From NCBI GenBank assembly GCA_946122785.1, contig CAMGYJ010000002.1, positions 56,631,703-56,695,702 of the forward strand: a DNA stretch of 64,000 nt, read 5' to 3'. Made by a program: the position numbers and the translations under genes. Numbering within the stretch: position 1 is the stretch's first letter; every line of letters begins with the position of its first letter. Shown here piece by piece: positions 54,427 to 64,000 of this stretch. The notes beneath the pieces are model-generated. The model saw only the letters and a program-made list of their open reading frames with translations. It was not told where the DNA came from and made no database searches. The DNA comes from Linum tenue. Its lineage: Eukaryota > Streptophyta > Magnoliopsida > Malpighiales > Linaceae.

Positions 54427-54653
54427 ATTGCCACCATATCCAATCCCAATTCCTAGCGCTAACTATAATGCAGTGAAGAGACAGTACCACGTCATAAACC
54501 TCATCCCGGGCAGAATTCGGATCACACATTTCATAAAATCTTTTGGACGAGTGACGGGCATGAATTATTTTTGCTTGCTCATTTTCGAGTAATATGAAAT
54601 AACACAACAGTTACTTGAATTTCAAATAATGCAGGTAAAGTAATGCTTATGAA

Positions 54654-55099
54654 CAATGTTGACAGAACTGAACTGGAGCACGATCCGGTAATGCGAACGG
54701 CTCGCACTTTAGTGTTCCAACCGGCCTTAGATCGTTTAAAAACCGTTAGAGAACCGGTACCTAATAAACGTTATCAGTATAAATAGTTGACATTTCTTAA
54801 TCAGAGCTCGTCTCTTTCCTTCGAAATTGTGAAATGGAAATAAGGATTCAGTTTGAGAGCCCAACGTTTTTGTTTTATTTCAATTTTTAATTGTCTGCAA
54901 TTTTTTTAATTAAATTTAACGACTGAATGGCAAAAACCGGACGAGCGGCTCGATCGGCTCGAGCGGTTAACCGCCTAGGCCGCTCGTCAACCGCTACATA
55001 AAACCTGAGCGGCTTTTAGACTGTTAAGAGCCGGTTTTGTGATCGGGTGGCGGTTTTACCGGTCGGGCCGAGCGGCTCGACTCGGCTTTAATAACACTG
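54654..55099. mobile_element. hAT-type MITE (8-bp TSD)
   Basis: Perfect 8-mers CTTATGAA flank it at 54646-54653 and 55100-55107. The ends CAATGTTGACAGAAC and GGCTTTAATAACACTG are inverted repeats with a few mismatches. The interior has GAGCGGCT repeats. There is no coding content. Confidence 0.82.
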
Positions 55100-55161
55100 C
55101 TTATGAAGGACCCACTTGTGAAAAAAATTCAATAATAACGATAAAATATGGCATTGCCAAT

Positions 55162-55715
55162 TAGGGATGGCAATATTACCCATACCCATGGGTATTTTGC
55201 TATCCAACCCAATTGGGTTGGGTATGTAATCCAAATAGATGTTAGATGGGTAGAGTTTGATAGGTTTGTACCCATACCCATTTATTTGGGTTGGGTTGGG
55301 TTTTTAACATATGGATTTGGGTTTGTACCCATACCCAAATGCAAATTACAGTTTGGTACCTAAACTTAATAGTTATGCACATTTAGTACCTAAATTAATT
55401 TTTTTTGCATATAAGTCCTCAAAATATCGATGGAAAATTACATTTTAGTACCTAAAATTTTTTGGACTCACATTTTGGTGCCTAAACTTTTCAAGATTTA
55501 CAAATAGGTCCAATTTTTGTATGTGTAATTAAAACACCCTCAAGTAAGTGGATATCTATATCCAACCCATACTCATTTAGATAATATCTATATCTAACCC
55601 AAACTCATATACAAACCCCAAACCCATACACACATCATCCAAACCCTACCCATAATAAATGTGTCTACTTGGGTTTGGGCAAAATTACCCATGGCTGGGT
55701 AAATTGCCATCCCTA
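55162..55715. mobile_element. hAT-type MITE with GGGTATGGGTA repeats (8-bp TSD)
   Basis: Perfect TSD TTGCCAAT at 55154-55161 and 55716-55723. The ends TAGGGATGGCAAT and ATTGCCATCCCTA are perfect inverted repeats. The core carries TTAGTACCTAAAATTTT-type sequence shared with the elements at 14791 and 59001. Confidence 0.9.
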
Positions 55716-55723
55716 TTGCCAAT

Positions 55724-56449
55724 AGAAACTGGTAGGGCATGTGAGGACAGAGGATTCATAAAAATGTTGGAAAAGGCGGAAAAGACTGGAGGACGGGCCG
55801 CGTACGTTGAATGGTGCGAACAACAGGGTGGATCATGTCATTCATGTGACAGTGACAACTGACAAGAGCGTCTCTTTTTCATCCATTTAATAATCAACTA
55901 GTGTGGGTCCGACCGGAGGAAGGTGAGGTATGAAATTTTATAATATAATTGGGTGTATAGCTTATTGTTGTATAATTTTTCTTTTTGGAAATTCGTGATA
56001 AAAATTGTGAATTTTAGCAGGAAAGAGACATGAATGATGCAATGAATCAAAAATCGGCCTTATGAACCAAAATCAAGTACATGTTAACTTGTGAAACAAT
56101 ATTGTTTCTGGTAATATGATGAGGTGGAGTAAGTTTTAAGAAACCGAATTCCAGAAAATCGAATAAAAAATCGCCTATCTCGTCAGTTTTCGGGAAATGA
56201 GCATCTCACAATCGTTGCTAGCTTTTACTCGGCCCGTTGGTCGATTAATTTGCTTTATAAAACATTCATCTTGTCGTCATTGTGCTTTCTGGTTTTTGCT
56301 AGGCCATGAAAATGTTTAGGATCGTTTTAATGTTTAAAATAACCAAATAGATCGTTCTGTTTAGTTTTTTACTAACAAATACCAAACGATTCCCTATAAA
56401 ATACACTATAATTTGATCATTATGATATCAAATAATTATATAATATATA
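55724..56449. other. No gene seen
   Basis: AT-rich spacer between two MITEs with no recognised coding or RNA gene. Confidence 0.5.
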
Positions 56450-56457
56450 TTTGAAAT

Positions 56458-56924
56458 TAGGGATGACAATTTCGACCTGACCCGATTTACCGTACCTGTT
56501 TGACCTGTTTTGGAGCAGGTCAAACCCGCCCCGTAGGCGGGACGGGGCGGGCATGGGTACCTCTCATCGACCCGACCTGCCCCATTCTCGTCCCGTTCTT
56601 GCCTATATTACATATAATCTTAGTCAAATTACTTAGGATTTTCCTCTTATTATATTATATTTTAGCTATAATAAAGTTGTAATTAAGTGAAAACCTCAAT
56701 TTCTTCAATAATTTAACTACATTTTATCATATTATGGTTTCTTTCTTGGTCTTTTAATGAAAATAACGAATGTTTCTAATATTTTTCGCATAATTACATA
56801 CCCAACGGGTCGACCTGCCCCTACCCGCGCCCCGTGATAAATTACCTGACCTAGACCCGACCTGCCATGGGGCGGGTATGGGTATCGAGATACCCGCCCC
56901 GGACCTGCCCCATTGCCATTCTTA
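56458..56924. mobile_element. hAT-type MITE with CCCGCCCCG repeats (8-bp TSD)
   Basis: Perfect TSD TTTGAAAT at 56450-56457 and 56925-56932. The ends TAGGGATGACAAT and ATTGCCATTCTTA are inverted repeats with mismatches. Subterminal words are GGGGCGGG and CGACCTG. Confidence 0.88.
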
Positions 56925-56932
56925 TTTGAAAT

Positions 56933-57855
56933 GATACAAATTGGACTAATTGGGTTGGTCGAGGTTGAACCATTGAATAACTTTAAAATACATTATATTT
57001 TAGCCACTAAGATATAAAATAATAGCATAATATATATTATGCCAGAGAAAATAGCTTGTTTTAGAATGGCAAACCAATGATGTTCATTTGTTTTACTTGA
57101 TGGCCAAATCTCGTGTAGGTCAGACCCATTCAGCTCTTTTATTTTATGGTTAGCGGTTAGCCCATTAGATACCATGCATTAGTTTATTGTTAAATTTTTT
57201 ATTTTAGCAATAAAAAGGAGTATTGTTTTTGCCTTTTCATATATATTTTATCACCAGGGAGAAATAAAAGGGCTTAAAGAAAAAAATTGACACTCCTGGA
57301 CCCGTTTAAATCCGCATGTGTAAGGTAAGTTGGCCCGTTCCACAGAGGAAAGAGAAAAAAAATTGACACTCCCTATTCTACCCTTCCTACAAACGCTCCT
57401 GGAGCAGAGAATTTGAAATGGGGGAAGAGTTTTTTCTCCCTGCTATTATATGTTTTTAATTTAAAAAGATACAACAAATATACTTAGTATGATTGGTTAT
57501 GATCCTTGCTTTTCTTTAAAATGGTCATGGTTCGAATCCCAGTACGTGTCTTTTTAATGAATAAAAATAAGTAATTGTGAAGACCAAAATGTCCTTCCTA
57601 CTTTCACTCTCGTTGCAGGAAATTTGAAATGGGACTTCCGTTTTTCTCTTCGGTGTATTATATTATGTGTAGATAGATATTATTAGTTCATTATATAAAA
57701 AAAAGATATTAGTAGTTTAATAAATTAAAGGAGTAACCGAGTGATTGGTAAAAAAAAAAAAAAGGAGTAAGGAAACGGTCCAAAGGGGATGAATGAAGCG
57801 TACGAGTTGCTTGGTTGGATTTGTAACCCAAATTCCAAATATTATGGATTTTTCT
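56933..57855. other. No gene seen; short internal repeats
   Basis: AT-rich. AAAAAAATTGACACTCC occurs near 57281 and 57356, and TTTGAAATGGG occurs near 57411 and 57624, suggesting small local duplications. No gene was seen. Confidence 0.45.
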
Positions 57856-58072
57856 CGGGTAAATGTCATATTAGGTCACTGAGATTACTAAATCAAGTTA
57901 TTTTTAGTTATTCGAAAAAATTAATATCAATTTTTGTCACTCGAATCACTGAAACATGTTTTAGTAATTCATGTTTCAGTAATTCGAGTGATCAAAATTG
58001 ATTTTAATTTTTTCTAGTGATTAAACATAACACGATTTAGTAATCCCAGTGACCAAATGTGTCATTTACCCG
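57856..58072. mobile_element. Small foldback MITE, probable MULE type
   Basis: The 217-bp segment is nearly one hairpin: CGGGTAAATGTCATATTAGG against CCAAATGTGTCATTTACCCG, centred near 57960 (AATTCATGTTTCAGTAATTC). Flanks GATTTTTCT and GATTTTTGT would be a 9-bp duplication with one mismatch. Confidence 0.7.
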
Positions 58073-58116
58073 ATTTTTGTCTAGTTCATTGTTTGTTGTT
58101 GGGATTCAAAAATTTA

Positions 58117-58561
58117 TAGGTCATTTGCTTGATGGATTTGATAATGAATTTGGATTTATCATGGATTTTGTCCAAAGTCTATTATTTGCTTCATGTATTT
58201 GATGACAACAAATCCGTGGGCCCTATGGACTTTAAGGGTCCAAATCCATGGGTCCCACGGACTTGAAAATTCCCCTTTTTAAGGTGGGACTTGGTCATGA
58301 ACTTTAAAGTCCATAATTTATGACCAAACTACACCTCTTTTTATCTTTCTCATATCATTCCACCAATGAGGGTAATGTAGGTCATTTTCACTTCTTGCAC
58401 ACAAATCTAATTAATCAAATTCATCATTAAGTCAATGAAACAAACGATGGTATTTTACAAGTCTATAATGAACCCAAAACCTTCATATATCCATGATTTT
58501 ACAAAACCCAAACTTTATCAAAATCTTCATTTTCCAAATTCATGAAGCAAACGACCCCTTA
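58117..58561. mobile_element. hAT-type MITE (TAAGGGGTCGTTTGCTTCAT family)
   Basis: The left end TAGGTCATTTGCTTGATGGA and the right end TCATGAAGCAAACGACCCCT are inverted repeats. ATTTGCTTCATGTATTTG is repeated inside. No clear target duplication was found. Confidence 0.6.
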
Positions 58562-59000
58562 GTTTTTCTCTCGATAGATCATATGGACTTATAAATCCCA
58601 AGTATTGAATTGTGATTCGTAAATTCTTATATATGCAACAAATTTATCATAATTATACCATCAAATCTATCATGCAAGTTAGATGTGTGCAATGGTCTGG
58701 TATGTATCGGACTGTACAGGACCAACCCCACATTTGAATTGGATCATACTAGACATGGCAAATTACGATCCAACTCGCCAAAAAAAAAGAAAATGGTAAT
58801 TGTTTTTATAACCCGACTAACCTAGATTTTTTTGGGTCGGGTTTGGTGGTTTAGCAAGTCGGCCCATTCTATTTCAATTTTACTTTCAAAATGATAAAAT
58901 CACTCACAAATTAGTGAGATGTTAAAAAAAAAATCACAAGAATTTGAAAGAGAAGTTCGGATTTTAATGATAATCAAATGTCATGTGTTTCTCATAGTAG
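58562..59000. other. No gene seen
   Basis: AT-rich sequence with hAT-MITE-like words (GGCAAATTACGATCC, GGGTCGGGTTTGG) but no definable element. Confidence 0.4.
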
Positions 59001-59422
59001 TAGAGGTAACAATTTTGTATCAAATTCAATGCATCCACTTAAATATCAAACTGATTCAATCTATTTAAAAATACAATCCATTTTATCCAAATCCAATTGG
59101 ATTGCTGGATTTATGGTTCGTTGGCAAATTCTAGTTCGATACCTACATTTTTATACTTTACAATTTGGTGCCTAAATTTTTTTTTTTGTCCGAAAAATAT
59201 TATTGAAAAATTATGTTTTGGTACCTAAAATTTTTAGTATGACATTTTAGTATCCAAAGTTTTCAAAATTTACATATTGGTGCAATGTTTGGTTATCATT
59301 TGGATCCATGGCTCAATACACCAATCCATACGATTCAATCCATGAATTCACCAATCCATTTGACCAATAAATCTACTAATCCAATCTACCAATCCATGGA
59401 TACATTCCATTTGCCACCTCTA
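59001..59422. mobile_element. hAT-type MITE related to 14791-15231
   Basis: The ends TAGAGGTAACAAT and ATTTGCCACCTCTA match the GGGGTGGCAAT type. The core has TTGGTACCTAAAATTTTTAG and AATCCATGAATTCACCAATC wording shared with 14791-15231. No target duplication is visible. Confidence 0.65.
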
Positions 59423-60070
59423 TATTGGATTTTTTTTTGGGGAATTTGTGAAATCTGTATTTCGTTTCATTAACATGAGATGATTTGATAATATGTAGTA
59501 AATAACACATGTGCTAGGTTAGCTATTAACATCTATATATAAAAATTTGTGTTCTTTAAAAGTATATATGAATCATGTTTGATATTGTTTCTAAGAACGC
59601 TCATAACCCAAAATGACCTGCAACCCGACCAGACACCTGATGAGATGGGTCAATATTTGACCCAAAATCAGGCAACCCAACCAACATGACCCGACCCCAT
59701 GATGATCAGTAACCCGAGATCCCCAACCCGATTGCCAGATCATAATGAATCGAGTATAAACGCTATAGTCCTCGGTCTTATGAATTTTATATTTAATAAA
59801 ATAAAATGGACCGAAATGACATTTGAACCGAACGAATGCAATTATTTTTCTGATTTAGTTGATGCAGCAGTTAATGGTGTTATTGGGCTAATCAGTAGAT
59901 GCATACCGCTTATAAATCCAACTGATCCAGAGTGCTTCCACTTATTTTTCTGGAAAGATGAAGAGAAAGAAGAAGCGCCACGCTCTCTTCTCACTCGGCT
60001 CGGCGGTCAAACCTGCCAGTTCGTTCGAGTTAGACCGGTGTTTCCCGTTTTTGGCCAAATCCCGGCGGAC
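59423..60070. other. No gene called
   Basis: AT-rich, with an ACCCGACC-rich stretch near 59620-59700 resembling the subterminal words of hAT MITEs. An open frame around 59699-60109 runs into the next element and has no recognised content. Confidence 0.45.
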
Positions 60071-60078
60071 AGCTGGCG

Positions 60079-61369
60079 TAAGGGTGGGCATTCGGTCGGT
60101 TCGGTTTGAACCGAACCGAACCACCACATCCCGATTTTCCGAGTTGCTCAACACGCCAACCGAATTCGAACCGAATTGTAATTCGGTTCGGTTCGACCGA
60201 ACCGAATTACAACTCGGTTCGGTTAGGTTCGGATGGTCAAACCCGAATTACCCCCTCTTTCCCCACTTACCTTTTTCCCCACCCACCATTTCTAATTCTA
60301 CAGAACGAGAAACAATTCTCTTCTTCTTCTTCCTCTTCCTCCTCTCCTCTCCCCTCTCTCTCTCTCTCTCTCTCCTTCTCCTTCTTCTCTCCTAAGATCA
60401 CAAAGCAGCGCCCGCCGCCCAGCGGCTATTTTTCCTCCCGTCTCCGGCGATTGACGGAGGGAAGAACTCAGGGGCAGGTGGCTGGCGACAGCGATTGAAG
60501 GAGAATTTGACCCAGCGGCAACGGCGACAATGAGCGGCGGCGGCAAGAGGAAGAAGAGATCGCTCGGCGTGTGGAGACAGGGCGGGCATAGCTGGCGCCA
60601 GGGGAGGCGGTGGTCCAATCCCGTCGACGGTGGCGGCAATGGAGGGAGTCAGATCTAGAATTGGGTAAGATCTTTTCGACATGCATGTGGGTTCCTCGTT
60701 TGATTATGAGTACTGATTTTGATGTATGTGGGTTTTAGGTTTGGATTTGGGTTTTTGGTATCAAGTTTCAGGTCAAGGAGCTCATCCATGGAAGAAGGCT
60801 ACCGGCGGCCCGGCGATGGAGATTGACGGAGAGAACCACACGGCGGCAGGCGGCAGACGGCGACGACGACAACGATGGCCTCGAGCAGATCTTGATTTGG
60901 GGGCGAAGGTATCGAATCTGGCAGATCTTGAAAGAGCTCGAGGATTTGTACTTCTCCACCCATTCCGCCAAGCCTTCTCCTTCTTCCTCATCTATAATAG
61001 ATGATCTATTGTTGCAATCGCCGGTGGGGTCGTTGAAGGACCGCCGCCGTTCTGCTCTTTCATCGCTGAGAGACCGCCGCCAAGGTTCACCCCTCCAGTG
61101 TTGATTGTTGTGAGGTTTGGGTGGGCTAGGGTTTGACTAGAGAAATGGATAAAAGATGTAGCGGGCTTGGGCTTGTGTGGGCTTGGGGTTGTAGGCTTAG
61201 GATTTGGGTAAGTTCGGTTGGTCGGTTCGGAAATCGGAATTCGGTTTCGGTTGGGCAGATCCTGGCTCCCGAAGTATTGCTTTTTGCCTTCCGAATTCCG
61301 AACCGAACAAGGACAGTTCGGTTTCGGTTCGGTCCGGTTCGGGTTTACCGAACCGGATGCCCACCCCTA
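60079..61369. mobile_element. 1.3-kb hAT element with gene-like cargo (8-bp TSD)
   Basis: Perfect TSD AGCTGGCG at 60071-60078 and 61370-61377. The ends TAAGGGTGGGCATTCGG and CCGGATGCCCACCCCTA are inverted repeats with one to two mismatches, followed by dense GGTTCGGTTCGG words. Between 60300 and 61100 the composition changes to gene-like sequence: a CT-rich leader with a (CT)n run at 60355-60374, GGCGGCGGC-type coding composition, a GTAAGATCTTTT donor-like site at 60665, and an open frame reading IWGRRYRIWQILKELEDLYF then SIIDDLLLQSPVGSLKDRRR. This could be a captured host gene fragment. No transposase is seen. Confidence 0.7.
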
Positions 61370-61439
61370 AGCTGGCGCCCGGATAGGATTCCGGGTCCAG
61401 GTCGGGTCCGGGTCGAAACTATGCCCTGAAATCATCCGT

Positions 61440-62314
61440 ATATAACAGCTGCTAATGGTAATCCTACGGGGTTTTCTCCATTAGTCGACCTCTGCGGCCG
61501 TTCAATACTCGCCAAGTACGCTGCCGGCTTTTCCCTTTCACTCCCGACGTAAGCGCTCATTTGCTCCCAAGGTATCGTCTCTCGTTCTCTCTCTTTGGTT
61601 CCACGAACCAGATTTCTTGAATTCCTTTCTCTGAGATCCTAAGTTTCGACTATGGCAGTCTGTATGCTTCTCTTCTGGTTTGATGTACTCATCGTAGAAA
61701 CTTAGATAGCAATTTGTTAGCTCGAATTCCCAAATTGGTAATCTGAACCCCGATTTACCACCCCATTTTCTTGATCAATCACTCACTGCTAACAACGAAA
61801 GACCAGCTTAAGCAGTGGGGTAAGATTGGAAATGACGCATGTGTGTTGTGTGGTTGATACCTGAGACTCGATCTCACATGTTCTTACAATGTGGTTTTTC
61901 TGCTAATGTGCTAAAGGAGTGTTTACAGCTGGTACATGTAGCCTGTGTTCCTTGTTAGGGTTTGTGGCATACTTAAATTGGGCTGTTAGTAGGTTCAAGG
62001 GGAAGATAGCCTATGCCATACTTGGGTTATTGCTGTGGAATGTGACAGTTCTGGAGCGGAGCAAGAGAATTATTGGGCTACCCTGTGCTGGTAATGCGGC
62101 TATGGCGGTAGATTGTAGTTGTCTGTAACTTTGTTCAGTTGTTATTTAGTTGTACAGGTGGTAGTGAGTTACTCTGATTTGGCTGCTGGAAAGTGCAGCA
62201 TTCGACTACCTGAACCCTAGTCTAGTGCTTATTTCCTTGATTGCATTGCCTTTTCATACGTATTTATTTTTTTGTTTCAGATGACGGATCCCCGAGATGG
62301 TGATATTCATGTGA
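61440..62314 (+). other. Possible broken host gene start: leader, intron and start codon
   Basis: The segment near 61480-61572 looks like a 5' leader ending CTCCCAAG followed by GTATCGTCTC (donor-like). At 62271-62280 TTTGTTTCAG is a good acceptor, directly followed by ATG at 62281 giving MTDPRDGDIHV before the inverted repeat at 62315 introduces a stop. The supposed intron holds a LINE relic. I do not recognise the gene, and no downstream exon was found in the window. Confidence 0.3.
61796..62128 (+). pseudogene. LINE zinc-binding (zf-RVT) region relic
   Basis: It reads KDQLKQWGKIGNDACVLC, then after a one-base shift PETRSHMFLQCGFSANVLKE, the CX2C...ETRxHxFxxC pattern at the end of plant LINE reverse transcriptases. 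It is followed by scraps up to 62110 with stops. Both the RT core and the RNase H domain are absent, so it is an old fragment. Confidence 0.65.
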
Positions 62315-63135
62315 AGTAACAGAACATAGAATGCATTAACTTCAGTCTATACACTACTCATCAACAACTCGCCACTGTCCGATCTCAGTTTCCTCCAGCA
62401 GGTGGGAAAAGTTCCAAGAGAGATGCCTACACATCTTCCGGATACCTGAAACAGAGTTGATGTGCAAGTTATAAACAGAATAAAATACAAAGGAAGAAAG
62501 GTATTATGAGGGAGAACATAGAATGTATTAACTTACCCATCGAGGTTATTAGCCTTCACGTCTCTCTTCATGTTCCTTACCTTGTTCTCTATAGCTCTCA
62601 CAGATCTTTCCGAACCCTGGAAGTATAACCTTTTGATCAAGGAACAGTTGGAAGTTCCCAGCATCCTCGCAGCCAGCACCAGATGGCGGTGTTCACCATC
62701 ACTCCACCTGGACAGGGCCGGCTTTCTATGATCCACGTGAAGTGTGAAATGTTGATCGGCAAATGCCAGGAATGCAGCTGCGAGGATGCTGTGACCTTCC
62801 AACTGTTCCTTGATCAAAAGGTTATACTTCCAGGGTTCGGAAAGATCTGTGAGAGCTATAGAGAACAAGGTAAGGAACATGAAAAGAGACGTGAAGGCTA
62901 ACAACCTCGATGGGTAAGTTAATACATTCTATGTTCTCCCTCATAATACCTTTCTTCCTTTATATTTTATTCTGTTTATAACTTGCACATCAACTCTGTT
63001 TCAGGTATCCGGAAGATGTGCAGGCATCTCTCTTGGAACTTTTCCCACCTGCTGGGGGAAACTGAGATCGGACAGTGGCGAGTTGTTGATGAGTAGTGTA
63101 TAGACTGAAGTTAATGCATTATATGTTCTGTTACT
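62315..63135. repeat. 0.82-kb inverted duplication of an intron-containing gene fragment
   Basis: The left arm 62315 to about 62672 is mirrored at about 62778 to 63135 around a 100-base unique loop. Each arm carries the same gene piece: an exon reading SNCSLIKRLYFQGSERSVRA then IENKVRNMKRDVKANNLDG, a 95-base intron with GTAAGT and TTTCAG ends, and an exon starting YPEDV and ending LLELFPPAGGN then stop. The coding direction is minus for the left arm and plus for the right arm. The loop extends the left-arm copy with RWSDGEHRHLVLAARMLG, vaguely SANT/Myb-like. The source gene is not recognised. Confidence 0.85.
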
Positions 63136-63540
63136 ATTTGGGTTATCTTTTGGTTACTCGGTTGTTACTATTGACTGAGATGGTGTTACTATTGACGGAG
63201 ATGGGTTTCTACTCGGGGTATCTTAGTTGGAGGCATCATGGATTGTCTATGGATATACATATGAGCGTATCGTTTCGAACTACTTGCTAGCAATTTTCCT
63301 GTCTTTACTATTATGCACTAATACCAAAACAGGTGTTAGCATCTTATTCGCTCCCCTTAAATTACAATCTAGGTTGAATATCTTTCGATCAAGATATCTT
63401 AATTATCACAAAAAAAATCTGTACATATATGTAACAGTTTTCTTTGTGCATCAATCTCCTTACATTTTACTCCCTTTGAAATTGTAGGTGCAAAGCAACA
63501 TTCTGAACCCTTATGATATTATGTCCAAGTCAATACTCAA
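63136..63540. other. No gene seen
   Basis: AT-rich sequence. GACTGAGATGG and GACGGAGATGG form a small local repeat near 63173 and 63193. No coding content was recognised. Confidence 0.5.
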
Positions 63541-63869
63541 TTTATTCTACTTAAGCCTAGTGGCGGAGGCATTTTATATGAGGGCGGACTCGTGATCCAC
63601 ATTAGATTTGAAAGTATCTATTCACGCAATAATTGAATCACACAAATTAATGTTACACACTTGATGAAATGTATTTGTCTTTAATTTATTTTAACTGTTA
63701 CGTAGATAAATTTATTCTACTTAAGCCTAGTGGCAGAGACATTTTATAAGAGGGCGGATCCCATATATGAAAGTATCCATTCACGCAATAATGGAATCAT
63801 GCAAATTAATGTTATGCACTTGGTGAGATGTATTTGTCTTTAATTTATTTTAACTGATACGTAGATAAA
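63541..63869. repeat. Direct tandem duplication (170 bp and 159 bp)
   Basis: The unit beginning TTTATTCTACTTAAGCCTAG at 63541 is repeated from 63711, with substitutions and a small deletion in the second copy. The GTGGCGGAGGC...GAGGGCGGA wording resembles a worn transposon end. Confidence 0.85.
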
Positions 63870-64000
63870 TTGCAGTAAATAGACTCTTTAATTGTTAATT
63901 TCTCAGTTTCTCATTTCTTATTTGCTTTTGACTTCACCTCTCTAACCTAAAGCATATGGAAAAACCTTCACCTAATCGACAATGGTTGTGTCAAAGAACC
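63870..64000. other. Window edge, no gene seen
   Basis: AT-rich sequence up to the end of the window; nothing recognisable. Confidence 0.4.

Noticed and set aside
60298..60686. Overlapping minus-strand open frames in the hAT cargo
   Set aside because: Composition-driven Pro/Ser/Arg frames in CT-rich and GC-rich sequence; they overlap each other and lack motifs.
1..64000. tRNA, rRNA, snoRNA genes or an integrated pararetrovirus
   Set aside because: No tRNA cloverleaf, rRNA sequence or pararetroviral coat/movement/RT arrangement was recognised by eye. A tRNAscan and Rfam search would be decisive.

Overview
The window is nuclear DNA from a flowering plant, most likely a eudicot. The evidence is the mix of plant transposon lineages (ATHILA-type and chromovirus Ty3/gypsy, Ty1/copia, L1-type LINEs, Helitron, MULE and hAT elements), an F-box gene with plant-type introns, a BAHD acyltransferase relic and a scrap of plastid rps12. 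No bacterial operon, CRISPR array, rRNA or tRNA gene was seen. Species cannot be told from the sequence.

Layout. 1-1.3 kb: degenerate repeats. 1.3-2.5 kb: a foldback MULE with a 9-bp target duplication, inserted beside a broken BAHD acyltransferase (2.5-3.4 kb, minus). 3.9-4.9 kb: LINE 3' end (minus). 5.1-5.8 kb: an inverted-repeat element. 6.2-6.7 kb: a hAT element. 7.2-7.9 kb: a chromovirus LTR. 8.2-9.6 kb: copia 3' LTR and RNase H (minus). 10.4-11.6 kb: chromovirus integrase and chromodomain remnant. 12.5-14.4 kb: two LINE RNase H tails. 14.8-23.1 kb: a rearranged ATHILA-like gypsy element containing two palindromes, the larger 4.15 kb. 23.2-25.5 kb: a three-exon F-box gene (minus), the best host gene. 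25.8-42.5 kb: a dead LINE carried in a 5.36-kb segment present as three direct tandem copies at about 99.6% identity. 42.0-43.2 kb: the complete foldback MULE into which the tandem array runs. 43.2-47.4 kb: a second degenerate ATHILA-like gypsy, interrupted inside its reverse transcriptase by a 3.7-kb Helitron (47.4-51.1 kb), which itself carries a MULE. 51.6-52.0 kb: plastid rps12 DNA. 52-61.4 kb: AT-rich DNA holding many small hAT and MULE elements, several with perfect 8-bp target duplications. 61.4-64 kb: a possible broken host gene start, a LINE zinc-finger relic, an 0.82-kb inverted duplication of an intron-containing gene fragment, and a short tandem duplication.

How it fits together. 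Almost nothing here works as a pathway; it is a nested transposon landscape. Only the F-box gene has a coherent promoter, exon and intron structure, and even it shows two frame breaks that cancel. I found no clear new functional system. The most unusual items are structural: the LINE-MULE triplication, the 4.15-kb palindrome that duplicates a promoter-like region plus an env-position ORF, the Helitron that splits a recognisable RT motif, and the inverted gene-fragment repeat near 62.3-63.1 kb that could make hairpin RNA. All identifications come from reading the sequence; no database search was run.
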